A DNA stretch of 50,474 bases. Source: Atopobium sp. BS2. GTDB taxonomy: Bacteria; Actinomycetota; Coriobacteriia; Coriobacteriales; Atopobiaceae. The stretch is taken from contig NZ_JDFG01000007.1 in NCBI RefSeq assembly GCF_000565075.1, positions 1-50,474 on the forward strand, written 5' to 3'. A model generated the notes under the pieces. The model made no database searches. It worked only from the letters and a program-made list of their open reading frames with translations, and was not told the origin of the DNA. Below are positions 1 through 8,838 of this stretch, in pieces (within the stretch, counting starts at the first letter, position 1; each line of letters begins with the position of its first letter). A program made the translations under genes and the position numbers.

Positions 1-6
1 AAGGGG

Positions 7-79
7 CGAGCCGCTGACACCCAGAGTCAGCGGCTCGTGTTCTACGCTCGCAAGAAAGGGAGAGGGTCTTTCTTCGAGC
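7..79. other. Two tandem hairpins at window edge (partial feature, function unclear)
   Basis: A perfect 12-bp inverted repeat (7-18 with 26-37, 7-nt loop) is followed at once by a second one with a single bulge (46-58 with 68-79). Plus-strand frame 1 is open from base 1 to a TAA at 94-96, so this could also be the 3' end of a gene cut by the window; its last residues are basic and unfamiliar. Neither hairpin has a T-tract, so they are poor intrinsic terminators. They could be part of a structured RNA, a gene end or a small repeat element. Bases 80-257 are AT-rich, with two more short dyads (100-116, 126-149), and I see no gene there. Confidence 0.35.
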
Positions 80-257
80 TACGGGAACCTGAATAAAGCA
101 AGCAACTAAATTGCTTAAAAACATAGTAAGTTAACCGAGGGAAACTTACAAGAACATTTTCAACTTTTTTATCTAATTTCGTAAACTCTACAAAAAGTTA
201 GACTAAGTTTACATGTCTATGGATTTTTATCTTATATCAAGAAAGTCCGAGATAAAC

Positions 258-295
258 ATAAACAAAATCCCCCGCACCGAATTGGTGCGGGGGAT
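258..295 (-). terminator. Terminator of the feo operon
   Basis: A perfect 12-bp GC-rich stem (267-278 with 284-295, loop 279-283) lies 29 bases past the feoB stop. Read on the minus strand it is followed by a T-rich run, as in an intrinsic terminator. Confidence 0.9.
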
Positions 296-323
296 CAGGT
301 CAGCTTACTAAACTAGTAGTAGC

Positions 324-2984
324 TTATGCCTTTGCAGCCTCAGTAAGGCTGGTAAGGATCTTGTCGTCCTTCTTATCCCACTTTGGAGCAGGACGGAAGA
401 GCTGGAAGAGAATTGCTGCCAAGAAGGCAAAAGCAATAACAGTCCAGACACCGAAGGAACCAAGAACGAAGAACTCCCAGAACTGATTGATCATCAGGCC
501 AACAATCCATGCAAATACGCACTGATAGCCAATAGCAAACCAGAACCACTTAGAGTCGTTCATTTGTCGACGAATAGAACCTACTGCAGCGAAGCAAGGT
601 GCGTCAAGCATATTGAATGCCACAAATGCACACATTGCACCAACGTGGAGGATACCACCAGCATCAGTAAACATACCAGCAAAGCCAGACCACATAGTGA
701 CAGACTTCTCACTTGCATCGCCAAGGCCATAAAGAACGCCAAAGGTGGAAACAAGATTCTCTTTTGCAATCAAAGCAGAAATAGAAGCTACAGTTGCCTG
801 CCAATTTCCAAATCCAAGTGGAGAGAAGATAAATCCAATAGAACCGCCAATAGCAGCAAGCAAAGAAAAGTCCATAACATTATCAGGAGCACCCTGAATA
901 CCTGGGAGATAGCCGAATACTCCATTTGCGCCGTCCCAGTTAGCCCAGCCAAAATTGGATAAAACCCAAATTCCAATTGCTGCAGCAAAAATAATGGTAC
1001 CAGCTTTAATAATATACGCAGAAATACGCTCCCAAACATGCATTGCCCAAGACTTAAGAGAAGGCATGTGATAATCAGGAAGCTCCATGACAAATGGTGC
1101 TGGCTCTCCCTCAAAAGCCTTAGTCTTCTTTAGCATGATTGCAGAAATAACAATCATAGCTACACCCAAGAAATAAAAGGCTGGGGCAATCCACCAAGCA
1201 GTAGTTCCTCCAATAAGAACACCCATAATCAAGGCAATAATAGGCTGTTTTGCCGAACATGGAATCATAGTGGTAAGCATAATCGTCATGCGACGATCTT
1301 TCTCATTTTCAATAGTACGAGTAGAAAGAACGCCAGGAACACCACAACCAGAGGAGATAAGAAGTGGAATAAAAGACTTACCTGATAGACCAAAACGACG
1401 GAAGACACGGTCCATAACAAAAGCAACGCGGCTCATATATCCGCAGTCTTCCAAGAAACACAACATAACAAACAAGACAAACATCTGTGGAATAAAGCCA
1501 AGAACAGCACCTACGCCGCCGATAATACCGTCAACTACAAGACTGGTGATGACGGGGCTTGCGCCAGCACCCTCAAGAGCGCCGCGAGCAAGCGTAGGAA
1601 TACCAGGGACATACATGCCGTACTCAGATGCCTCTGGCTCAGTAGCAGCGCCTTCAACAGCGGTCTTGAAGCCCGCAGCAGTTACGCCGCCCAGAGTCTG
1701 AAGTTCTTGACCTTCAGCAAGAATTGGGTTGCCGTTTGCGTCAAGCTGAAGAGGATTGTCGTCAGTATCAACGAAGTTGCCATCCTCATCATGAACTGGT
1801 GCGCTCAGAGCAACGACGCTCTTTTTAGAAGCTTCGTTCTCAAAATTAGTAATAGCGTCAGAATCCCACTGTTTAGCCGCGATTGCAGCACGAACCTCAG
1901 TGGTATCAATACCGGCCTCGTCTGCTGCATTGAGATATGCGTCAATCTGGTCGCCATAGTGGTGAGAGTCAAAATCATCTTTTGCCTGACTATACTCTGC
2001 ATCTCCGATGCCCAATACGTGAAAACCTTTGTCAAACAGATTGTCGTTGACCCAGTTGGTAGCATTGATACCAACTGTAGAAATAGAGATAAAATACACC
2101 AGGGACATTACAATAACAAAAATTGGAAGACCCAGAATACGGTTAGTGACAACACGGTCAATCTTCTCGGAAGTAGACAGCTTCTTAGGTGCCTTTTTGA
2201 CACAAGCTGCCATTACGCCAGCAATCCACTCATAACGGTCAGACGTGATGATGGACTCAGCGTCGTCATCACGAGATTTCTCAACTGCAGAAATAATCTT
2301 CTCAATTTCTGCGGTCTTCTCGGCAGAAAGATTAAGAGGGGCAATTGCAACTGCATCGCGCTCAAAGACCTTAATTGAATACCAACGAGAAAGAGATGCT
2401 GGAGCAAGGCCCTCGATTGCAGCAGCAATCTTGCCAAGAGCCTCTTCAACCTCTGGGGTAAAGCACTTAACACCCTCAGCAGGAGTTCCCTCCTGGCCAG
2501 CCTTAATTGCCGTCTTTACCAGAGTATCAATGTTCTTGTTACGAAGTGCGGAGACCTCAACAACCTCAACGCCAAGCTGCTTAGAAAGCTCCTTGACATC
2601 AATGACGTCACCAGACTCCTTGAGCAGGTCAACCATGTTAAGACCAAGGACAACTGGACGACCAGCCTCAAGAATCTGAGTAGTCAGATAGAGGTTACGC
2701 TCTAGGTTAGTAACATCGAGAAGGTCAATGATAGTATCAGGGCGCTCGTTAATGAGATAGTCACGTGATACCTGCTCCTCAGGTGAATAAGGAGACAGAG
2801 AATAAATACCAGGAAGGTCGACAAAGGTGACGTCCTTATCAGCTCGCCAGTTTGCCTGCTTCTTCTCGACGGTAACGCCAGGCCAGTTGCCGACGTAACC
2901 GTTTGAGCCCGTAAGCTCATTGAATAGGGTGGTCTTACCGCAGTTTGGATTACCTGCAAGACCAATAATAGTCTTTTGTGCCAT
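324..2984 (-). CDS. feoB: Ferrous iron transporter FeoB
   Basis: GTP-driven inner-membrane Fe(II) uptake protein. The cytosolic G domain shows the P-loop GNPNCGKT (11-18), the switch I stretch VGNWPGVTVE (31-40), DLPG (56-59) and NMVD (116-119). The membrane core follows from about residue 283, with the two FeoB gate cysteine motifs SGCGVPG (545-551) and the stretch around IPCSAKQP (about 574-581). The 886 aa length exceeds the 650-780 aa usual for the family. The excess is an acidic insertion of roughly 135 residues (about 328-463) between the first membrane helix and the gate helices, probably outside the cell. Its start codon overlaps the feoA stop by one base, so the two are translationally coupled. 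It is the last gene of the feo operon. Confidence 0.97.
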   Translation of the reverse strand: MAQKTIIGLAGNPNCGKTTLFNELTGSNGYVGNWPGVTVEKKQANWRADKDVTFVDLPGIYSLSPYSPEEQVSRDYLINERPDTIIDLLDVTNLERNLYLTTQILEAGRPVVLGLNMVDLLKESGDVIDVKELSKQLGVEVVEVSALRNKNIDTLVKTAIKAGQEGTPAEGVKCFTPEVEEALGKIAAAIEGLAPASLSRWYSIKVFERDAVAIAPLNLSAEKTAEIEKIISAVEKSRDDDAESIITSDRYEWIAGVMAACVKKAPKKLSTSEKIDRVVTNRILGLPIFVIVMSLVYFISISTVGINATNWVNDNLFDKGFHVLGIGDAEYSQAKDDFDSHHYGDQIDAYLNAADEAGIDTTEVRAAIAAKQWDSDAITNFENEASKKSVVALSAPVHDEDGNFVDTDDNPLQLDANGNPILAEGQELQTLGGVTAAGFKTAVEGAATEPEASEYGMYVPGIPTLARGALEGAGASPVITSLVVDGIIGGVGAVLGFIPQMFVLFVMLCFLEDCGYMSRVAFVMDRVFRRFGLSGKSFIPLLISSGCGVPGVLSTRTIENEKDRRMTIMLTTMIPCSAKQPIIALIMGVLIGGTTAWWIAPAFYFLGVAMIVISAIMLKKTKAFEGEPAPFVMELPDYHMPSLKSWAMHVWERISAYIIKAGTIIFAAAIGIWVLSNFGWANWDGANGVFGYLPGIQGAPDNVMDFSLLAAIGGSIGFIFSPLGFGNWQATVASISALIAKENLVSTFGVLYGLGDASEKSVTMWSGFAGMFTDAGGILHVGAMCAFVAFNMLDAPCFAAVGSIRRQMNDSKWFWFAIGYQCVFAWIVGLMINQFWEFFVLGSFGVWTVIAFAFLAAILFQLFRPAPKWDKKDDKILTSLTEAAKA

Positions 2985-3229
2985 TAGGCTTCCTCTACCT
3001 TGTGAACGTCTACTACTTCAATGCTTGCAGCTTCATCCTTGCGGATAGAAAGCTCGTAGCCACGAACTGTGAGCTCAATTGGGTCTCCCAGTGGTGCTAC
3101 CTTTTTGACGTGAACCTCAGTACCCTTAGTAAGGCCCATGTCCATGATGCGACGTTTCACGGCGCCTACACCCTTTAGCGCAGCAACCGTGCAACTCTCC
3201 CCCACCTTAACTTCTTTCAGAGTTGCCAT
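2984..3229 (-). CDS. feoA: FeoA domain protein (second in operon)
   Basis: Small SH3-like cytosolic protein (81 aa) that partners FeoB in ferrous iron uptake. The FeoA pattern is clear: an N-terminal stretch ending in an RIMDMGLTKG turn, then a VKKVAPLGDPIELTVRGYELSIRK-type beta barrel (about 46-69). An AGGAAGG ribosome site lies just before the ATG. Its stop overlaps the feoB start by one base, and the other feoA-like gene lies 69 bases upstream. Two consecutive FeoA proteins before FeoB is a recognised arrangement in Gram-positive bacteria. Confidence 0.94.
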   Translation of the reverse strand: MATLKEVKVGESCTVAALKGVGAVKRRIMDMGLTKGTEVHVKKVAPLGDPIELTVRGYELSIRKDEAASIEVVDVHKVEEA

Positions 3230-3298
3230 AACCTTCCTTTCATCGAAACACGTATTAAAAGCCGCGGGTTTTACCAGCAGCGCAATACAACAAAGTGT

Positions 3299-3565
3299 TT
3301 AGAGCGGAGAAACCATGATGTGCGACGACATCTGACGGTTCAGTCCAAGTCGTGCACCCTTAACGCTAACAATAACGTCGCCGTTGACTCGTGAAATAAC
3401 CTTTACCTCGGCGCCCTCAACAAAACCAAGTGTTGAGAGGTGCTGGCGAAGATCAGAAGCACCCTTAACCGTTACGATCAGCGCAGTCTCTCCCTCACCA
3501 AGCATGGCAAGAGGAAGAACTGGACCAGAATTCGCAGGACCCTGTGAGGTCTTTTCTGTATCCAT
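3299..3565 (-). CDS. FeoA domain protein (first in operon)
   Basis: An 88 aa protein with a FeoA-type SH3-like fold. After a short Gly/Pro-containing leader (1-17) come the typical GE..LIVTVKGAS..RQHLSTLGFVEGAEVKVISR and VKGARLGLNRQMSSHI blocks. It is diverged from the second FeoA copy, so the two are unlikely to be a recent duplication. It is probably the first gene of the iron uptake operon, because a promoter-like sequence and a palindrome lie directly upstream. Whether it binds FeoB or the other FeoA cannot be told from sequence. Confidence 0.88.
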   Translation of the reverse strand: MDTEKTSQGPANSGPVLPLAMLGEGETALIVTVKGASDLRQHLSTLGFVEGAEVKVISRVNGDVIVSVKGARLGLNRQMSSHIMVSPL

Positions 3566-3586
3566 GCATCCCCCAAAATAACGTAG

Positions 3587-3652
3587 GCAAACTAAGTTTG
3601 CTCTTTCGAACTTTTACTTCATTAGTATCAACTAAAAGTTAAGGTAATTCAA
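3587..3652 (-). promoter_or_regulatory. Candidate feo promoter with palindromic operator
   Basis: On the minus strand a -35-like TTGAAT (3647-3652) and a -10-like GATACT (3624-3629) are separated by 17 bases. Downstream, between promoter and start codon, lies a perfect 6-bp dyad around TAA (3587-3601, GCAAAC/GTTTGC). A related AACT-TTT-AGTT dyad lies in the spacer. DtxR/MntR-type metalloregulators commonly control feo operons; assigning these dyads to such a regulator is inference. Confidence 0.4.
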
Positions 3653-3667
3653 CTTTCATTTAATAAT

Positions 3668-3717
3668 TAAAATAAAAATAAGGCGAGAAACTCTGTCTAC
3701 CAGTGGTTTCTCGCCTT
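3668..3717 (-). terminator. ppc terminator built from two inverted GGCGAGAAAC copies
   Basis: A perfect 12-bp stem (3680-3691 with 3706-3717, 14-nt loop) lies 89 bases past the ppc stop and is followed on the minus strand by a T-rich run. Each arm is one copy of the dispersed GCGAGAA motif, in opposite orientations. Confidence 0.85.
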
Positions 3718-3805
3718 GTAAATATTGCAACTTTATTTCAGGTAATCCTAGTTTTACGTAAACATAAACGATTGTTTGCTCAAGCTTACGGCAAGCTGTG
3801 TGACA

Positions 3806-6673
3806 TCAGCCCGTATTCTGCAGACCTGCGGCAACACCAGACACGGTGCACAAAATCAAATACGTAATGTTTGCACGTTCCTCTGGAGTAAGCATGTCAT
3901 CCCTTATACGAAGCTCAGACAGGGCATGCACCTGCGTAACCGAGAGAATATTAACAAATGGCAGACGCAGGCGGATAACAGGACCAAGCACACGACGGTT
4001 CTCCAACGGCCACTTATTTCCCGTAATATTCAGCACCCACTTACGTGTGAGAGCCATCTCAGAAAGAACCATCTCCGAAAGTTCAGGGCGATCGCCTAAG
4101 GCCAGGTAAAGCCTTGCAATACGAGCGTCAATCTTGGAGATAGACATCTCAATGTTGTCGATAAACGTAGTGAACAGCGGCCACTCTCTATATGCCTCAC
4201 GGAGGCGTTCGATATCCCCTACTGCCTCGCAGGCACTGCCCAGTCCGTACCAAGCAGCCAGGTTGATACGAGCCTGTGACCAGGAGAAAATCCATGGAAT
4301 AGCACGCAAGTCATCAAGAGACTTGGCACCCAGACCACGTTTTGCAGGTCTTGAACCAATGGGGAGAAGACCAATCTCTGTCAGAGGGGTAACAACCGAG
4401 AACCACTCAGCAAAGCCATCGGAGTGAATGAGCTCCAAGAAACGCTGCTTGGACGCTTTATCAAGCTCAGAAGCGAGTGAAGCAAACTTCACGTCTGTCT
4501 GAGTATTCTTCTGCTCAATAGAAGGTGCCATCTGAAGCAGTGTTGCTCCAGCAACGGACTCTACGTGACGACGGGCAAGCGTTGGGTCACCATAGCGAGC
4601 AAAAATAACTTCTCCCTGCTCAGTAAGTTTAAAGCGACCGTTGACTGAGCCTTTGGGCTGAGAAAGAACAGCACGGTTTGCAGGACCACCGCCACGACCA
4701 ACTGCACCGCCACGACCATGCATCAAGATGAGGTCAATGGAGTTCTTCTCTGCCCACTCTGCCAAAGCAGCCTGGGTCTTATGCAGAACCAACGTTGCCG
4801 TAGTTGGACCCTCGTCCTTTGAGGAATCGGAATAGCCCAGCATGACCTCAAGCTTGCGGTCTGTCTGAGCAAGACGTGCCTGTACCTCAGGGAGCTGAAT
4901 TACCTGGTCAAGTGTAGCAACAGCGTTCTCAAGGTCTTCAATTTGCTCAAAGAGTGGAATAACGTCTAGTACAGGAACGTCTTCTTCATTTGCAAACGCT
5001 AGACGTGCAAGCTTATAGACATTCTCAACATCCTGAGCAGACTGCGTAAACGAAATAATATAGCGACGAGCAGCATTAATGCCGTTCTTCTTTTGAATTG
5101 ATCCAATGGAGCGGAAGGTGTCTAGCACCTCCTGCGTCATAGCATCAAGTTTGGCGGGTTTCTCGGCAGTTGATGGGTGTGCCTCAATATCTGTAAGTGC
5201 ACGCTTGTGCACCAAAGAGTGCTGACGGAACTCCATCTCTACCAAATGGAAGCCAAAAGTTTGAGCCTGCCAGATAAGCTTTTGAACAGGACCGTAGGCA
5301 ATACGGAAAGCCCCTGCTTGAGCCAGTGAATCCTGAATAACGCGCAGATCAGCAATAAACTCTTCAGCGTTTTGATACATCAGGTCAGCATTGCGCTCAA
5401 TGGTGGCGCTGAGTCGTCCAGAAATAACGCGCATTGCCGCACGGTGCAACTCAGACCCAGCCTTATCAATAGCCCTAGAGGTCAGGGCCTGGCTCATTTC
5501 TACCTGCTGTGCCCAAAGATTGACAAGCGCAGGCGAAGCTGGAGTAGAAATACCATCAAGCGTCAGGCCTCGACTGACTTCCTTGGTAGCCCGAGCCAGT
5601 GCCTGCAGTACGTGTACACGGTACTTCTCGGCAACTTGGCGAGAAACCAGGGCGGTGACGTTAGGGTTACCATCGCGATCGGAGCCAATCCAACTACCTG
5701 GACGGAAGAATGGTGGACAGACAGGTCGCACACAACCAGCATTTTCTCCCAGCACCCAGTTATCAAAGCGGCGATACACCAAGGGAACCATCTCAAAAAG
5801 AGTGGTGTCAAAAATGTTAAGGACAGTGTCTGCCTCCTCCAAAGGAGTTGGCTTTTTATGACCGATAGGAGATGTGCGGAACAGGCCGTCAATCTCTTGC
5901 AACATGCAACGCTCGTTTTCTATGCGAGCAGGACCGCCGAGCCTCTGGCGCTCATCAAGAAGCTCTGAAATAGCGCGGATTCGGCGCTCAACATTTTTAC
6001 GGCGAGCCTCAGTTGGATGTGCAGTAAAAACAGGATGGAACTCAAGGCGATTAAGACGTGCTTTTGCCTCTTCTTCACCACACTCGTCAATAAGCTGCCT
6101 ATAGGCAACGGTTATCTCGTTGATAGGGTCTTCTGCAGAGGATGGATCTACAGAGGCCTCACGAGAACGCAGGCTGGTAACGCGATAATTCTCTTCACAA
6201 AGATTTGCTAAATGGAAGAAAGTGACAAACGCACGCATAAGAAGTACGGAGTCTTCAATGCTTAGGTTGTCAATGGTAGAGGCAAAGCGAAGAAATGCGT
6301 TAAGCGATTCCTTCTCTGAATCTACCTTGAGCACCGCATTAATTGCCTCAAGCAGCAAAGGTGCGCGAGTTGTAGACAAGTCATCTGGTCCAGCTTTAAT
6401 TGCCTCAACCAACAACGTGTCAAAGCTAGTAAGAAGATCTGGATTGTACTCAGCAAGCACCTTTCTTACCAAACGCAAAAAGAAGGTAAGGTTATCACGC
6501 AGAGGAGCTGGTGCTTTAAGCGCTTGAATAAGGGTACGAGCAGCAGCAATCTCATTCCCGCGTCGTTCAAGAAGCGACTGAGCTACTTCAGAAGTTGTTG
6601 CACCATCGATGGGTTTCTCGTCAAAAGAAGCATTGCTGGACTCTAGATTTGAATCTTGAGGATTGCCTGCCAT
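3806..6673 (-). CDS. ppc: Phosphoenolpyruvate carboxylase
   Basis: Carboxylates phosphoenolpyruvate with bicarbonate to oxaloacetate, the anaplerotic feed of the C4-dicarboxylate pool. Family landmarks are all present: VFTAHPTEARR with the catalytic His, GYSDSSKDEG, the glycine-rich HGRGGAVGRGGG loop, the QPKGSVNGRFKLTEQGE block and the C-terminal QNTG that closes the active site. The length, about 955 aa, is normal for a bacterial enzyme. I chose the third in-frame ATG (6673) because GGAAAGGA lies 5 bases before it; the upstream ATGs at 6691 and 6679 overlap or precede that ribosome site. It is a single-gene unit with its own terminator and is divergent from the flippase gene at 6854. Confidence 0.96.
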   Translation of the reverse strand: MAGNPQDSNLESSNASFDEKPIDGATTSEVAQSLLERRGNEIAAARTLIQALKAPAPLRDNLTFFLRLVRKVLAEYNPDLLTSFDTLLVEAIKAGPDDLSTTRAPLLLEAINAVLKVDSEKESLNAFLRFASTIDNLSIEDSVLLMRAFVTFFHLANLCEENYRVTSLRSREASVDPSSAEDPINEITVAYRQLIDECGEEEAKARLNRLEFHPVFTAHPTEARRKNVERRIRAISELLDERQRLGGPARIENERCMLQEIDGLFRTSPIGHKKPTPLEEADTVLNIFDTTLFEMVPLVYRRFDNWVLGENAGCVRPVCPPFFRPGSWIGSDRDGNPNVTALVSRQVAEKYRVHVLQALARATKEVSRGLTLDGISTPASPALVNLWAQQVEMSQALTSRAIDKAGSELHRAAMRVISGRLSATIERNADLMYQNAEEFIADLRVIQDSLAQAGAFRIAYGPVQKLIWQAQTFGFHLVEMEFRQHSLVHKRALTDIEAHPSTAEKPAKLDAMTQEVLDTFRSIGSIQKKNGINAARRYIISFTQSAQDVENVYKLARLAFANEEDVPVLDVIPLFEQIEDLENAVATLDQVIQLPEVQARLAQTDRKLEVMLGYSDSSKDEGPTTATLVLHKTQAALAEWAEKNSIDLILMHGRGGAVGRGGGPANRAVLSQPKGSVNGRFKLTEQGEVIFARYGDPTLARRHVESVAGATLLQMAPSIEQKNTQTDVKFASLASELDKASKQRFLELIHSDGFAEWFSVVTPLTEIGLLPIGSRPAKRGLGAKSLDDLRAIPWIFSWSQARINLAAWYGLGSACEAVGDIERLREAYREWPLFTTFIDNIEMSISKIDARIARLYLALGDRPELSEMVLSEMALTRKWVLNITGNKWPLENRRVLGPVIRLRLPFVNILSVTQVHALSELRIRDDMLTPEERANITYLILCTVSGVAAGLQNTG

Positions 6674-6853
6674 GCTCATCCTTTCCCACATGACTCAGAA
6701 TACGTACTATCTACCATACCCTTTTGTAACAATCTTCGCACGATTGTTTGTCAATCTGTTACCTAATGTACATCGTGGACTACAATCGATATAACAAATA
6801 AAAATTGATATATCAAAGTTTCTGGCCACGTTAAAGAAGATTTTAGGTTTTAC

Positions 6854-8287
6854 ATGCTCAATCCATTCAAGAAAAGTCGTACTGCGTACAACAATTCTTC
6901 CGTACATAAGCAGGTAGAGCGTCTTCGCACACCTCGCTATGAGCTTGATGACTCGCGCACAAACGGGGGTCAACCTGGCATTGTGGTTACATGGTGGACC
7001 AGGCTTCTCTCTGCCGTAGTCTCTGGCGATATTGCTAATCAAGACGAGCAATACTTGGCACATCAAACGTCCCAGGATTATCTCTTCAATGCACTTGGAC
7101 AAGGTGCCTGGGGTGCACTTTTCCCGCTTTTAACTGTTGTTTGCTCTCAGCTTGTTGGCATTGAACAAGCAGGACTTTTCTCCATGGCATTTGTTGTGGC
7201 AACACTTTTGTTATTTATTGCCCAATACGGTGTTCGCACGTATCAAGTTTCCGACATAGTTGAACAACGTAGTTTTTCTGATTACCAGATTCAACGCGCA
7301 GCTACTGTTGTTGTCATGGTACTAGCAGGTCTTATTTGGTGCTTCTTTAAAGGGTATACCGAGCCCATGTTTTCTATCTGCACGGGAGCTTTGCTTTTTA
7401 GGGCAGTTGACGGCATGGCAGATGTCTACGAAGGTCGTCTTCAGCAAAAAGATAAACTCTATCTAGCCGGACTCAGTCAGGCTCTTAGGTGTAGTGCCAG
7501 TTTTATTCTCTTTACTGTTGTGTTGTTTGTTACCAGAAATCTTGTATGGGCAAGCTGGAGCATGGGTATTTGTGCCCTTATCACCCTGCTATTTGTTTCT
7601 GCTCCCCTAGCCATTCTTGAGACCGATAAAAGCGTGCGCATCAAACTTGCAAACATCAAAGATATTTTTGTACAGTGCTGGCCTCTCTTTTTAGCACTTT
7701 TCCTCTACAACCTTATTGACTCGCTGCCAAAGTTTGCCATGGAAGGCACACTTTCTTACAGCAATCAGTTGTACTTCAACGCACTTTATTTCCCAGCTCA
7801 CACTATTTTGATGATCTCTACGCTCATCTACAGGCCACAGCTCTTCAAACTTGCTAGTTTGCTAGAAACCTCAATTCATAATCCCGCTAATAAGAAGCGC
7901 TTTGGCGTAATTGTACTTGCAATGTTTGGAGCCATTGCCGTAGTCACCATTGGTACCGCTGCATTTGTCGAGATCATTGGCATTCCTCTTAACGGCTTCT
8001 TATATGGCGTTGATTTTGAGCAATATCGTGGACTTGCACGCATTATGGTGGCCACGGGTGGACTTTGTGCTGCGATCGACTTTTTATACCAGCTCATCAC
8101 CATCATGCGAGTTCAAAAAGCCGTTACGCGCTCGTACCTCATTTCATTTGCTGTATCCATCCCCATTATCTGGATGATGGTCAGCTTTACTGGTCTTAAT
8201 GGCGCAGTTATTGGCAGCTTCTCATCCATCCTTATCCTCTTCTTACTGCTCATCAGCGAATACGCCGTAGCACGTATGAAAAGCTAG
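6854..8287 (+). CDS. Flippase-like polytopic membrane protein (MOP/Wzx-type)
   Basis: A 477 aa protein with a soluble N-terminal tail of about 80 residues and then 12 or so hydrophobic segments. The pattern matches lipid-linked oligosaccharide flippases of the MOP superfamily (Wzx/polysaccharide biosynthesis protein): a QDYLFNALGQGAWGALFPLL opening helix, GLFSMAFVVATLLLFIAQYGVRTYQVSD, and a central FVQCWPLFLALFLYNLIDSLPKF. It resembles the flippase at 32361-33611 (compare FEIRTYQVTD there). It stands alone, far from the surface-polymer genes, so its substrate is unknown. The ribosome site is weak (AGG nine bases upstream). Confidence 0.75.
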   Translation: MLNPFKKSRTAYNNSSVHKQVERLRTPRYELDDSRTNGGQPGIVVTWWTRLLSAVVSGDIANQDEQYLAHQTSQDYLFNALGQGAWGALFPLLTVVCSQLVGIEQAGLFSMAFVVATLLLFIAQYGVRTYQVSDIVEQRSFSDYQIQRAATVVVMVLAGLIWCFFKGYTEPMFSICTGALLFRAVDGMADVYEGRLQQKDKLYLAGLSQALRCSASFILFTVVLFVTRNLVWASWSMGICALITLLFVSAPLAILETDKSVRIKLANIKDIFVQCWPLFLALFLYNLIDSLPKFAMEGTLSYSNQLYFNALYFPAHTILMISTLIYRPQLFKLASLLETSIHNPANKKRFGVIVLAMFGAIAVVTIGTAAFVEIIGIPLNGFLYGVDFEQYRGLARIMVATGGLCAAIDFLYQLITIMRVQKAVTRSYLISFAVSIPIIWMMVSFTGLNGAVIGSFSSILILFLLLISEYAVARMKS

Positions 8288-8310
8288 CAAAACAATTGAT
8301 GCTCAAACGC

Positions 8311-8350
8311 AAAACCCCCTCTGCTCCATACGTTGGAACAGAGGGGTTTT
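8311..8350. terminator. Bidirectional terminator between flippase and glutaredoxin
   Basis: The stem AAAACCCCCTCTG (8311-8323) pairs with CAGAGGGGTTTT (8339-8350) with one bulged base. Ts end the stem on both strands, so it can serve both converging genes. Confidence 0.85.
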
Positions 8351-8360
8351 AATGCATATA

Positions 8361-8392
8361 GCGAGAAACCCGTCTGCTAGAGGGGTTTCTCG
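8361..8392. repeat. Hairpin made of two inverted GCGAGAAACCC motif copies
   Basis: CGAGAAACCC (8362-8371) pairs perfectly with GGGTTTCTCG (8383-8392). The left arm is an exact copy of the dispersed GCGAGAARCCC motif and the right arm matches 10 of 11 bases. It lies just past the glutaredoxin stop without an immediate T-tract and may assist termination. Confidence 0.7.
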
Positions 8393-8401
8393 ACAATGAG
8401 C

Positions 8402-8719
8402 TTAGAAGGAGCAAGCGCCGCCGATAGTGCAAGCAGCTGCTGCAGAGCCGTCATCTGAATCATCGTTTGAACCAGAAACATGGAAGACCTCGGAGAGGTA
8501 GTTAATGATGTCGCCGGACTCATACATTGCCTTGCCGTCAATGAACAGACATGGAACCTGACGCTTGCCGCCTACCTCAATGAGGCGCTCGCGAGCAGCG
8601 TCATCAGCAACAATGTCATGCATAGGAAGCTCAATGTTGTTCTGCTCCATGAAGGACATAACCTTGTGGCAGTATGGGCAGGTTGGCTTATAGAAAAACT
8701 CGAGATTCTGAGTAGCCAT
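8402..8719 (-). CDS. Glutaredoxin-like thiol-disulfide protein
   Basis: A 105 aa cytosolic thioredoxin-fold protein. The active site FYKPTCPYCHKV near residue 10-20 gives the glutaredoxin CPYC motif. RQVPCLFIDGKAMYES carries the cis-Pro, and a SGDIINYLS end matches the GSH-binding region. A short low-complexity tail (SNDDSDDGSAAA) ends in ACTIGGACSF, adding two cysteines not usual in glutaredoxins, which might form an extra disulfide. AAGGAG six bases before the ATG fixes the start. It forms a single-gene unit that converges with the flippase gene. Confidence 0.87.
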   Translation of the reverse strand: MATQNLEFFYKPTCPYCHKVMSFMEQNNIELPMHDIVADDAARERLIEVGGKRQVPCLFIDGKAMYESGDIINYLSEVFHVSGSNDDSDDGSAAAACTIGGACSF

Positions 8720-8800
8720 AAAAACTCCTTTTGTTAGTAATTACTACTACTTTGTCTATACCCACCACAGTGTAGTTGTTTCACATGGATTTAGATAGGC

Positions 8801-8829
8801 ATAAAAATAGCCGCACAAGGCGGCTATTT
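8801..8829 (-). terminator. Terminator after tRNA-Thr
   Basis: AAATAGCCGC (8805-8814) pairs with GCGGCTATTT (8820-8829) around a 5-nt loop. On the minus strand it is followed by TTTTAT and lies 10 bases past the tRNA 3' end. Confidence 0.85.
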
Positions 8830-8838
8830 AATAGTTAA

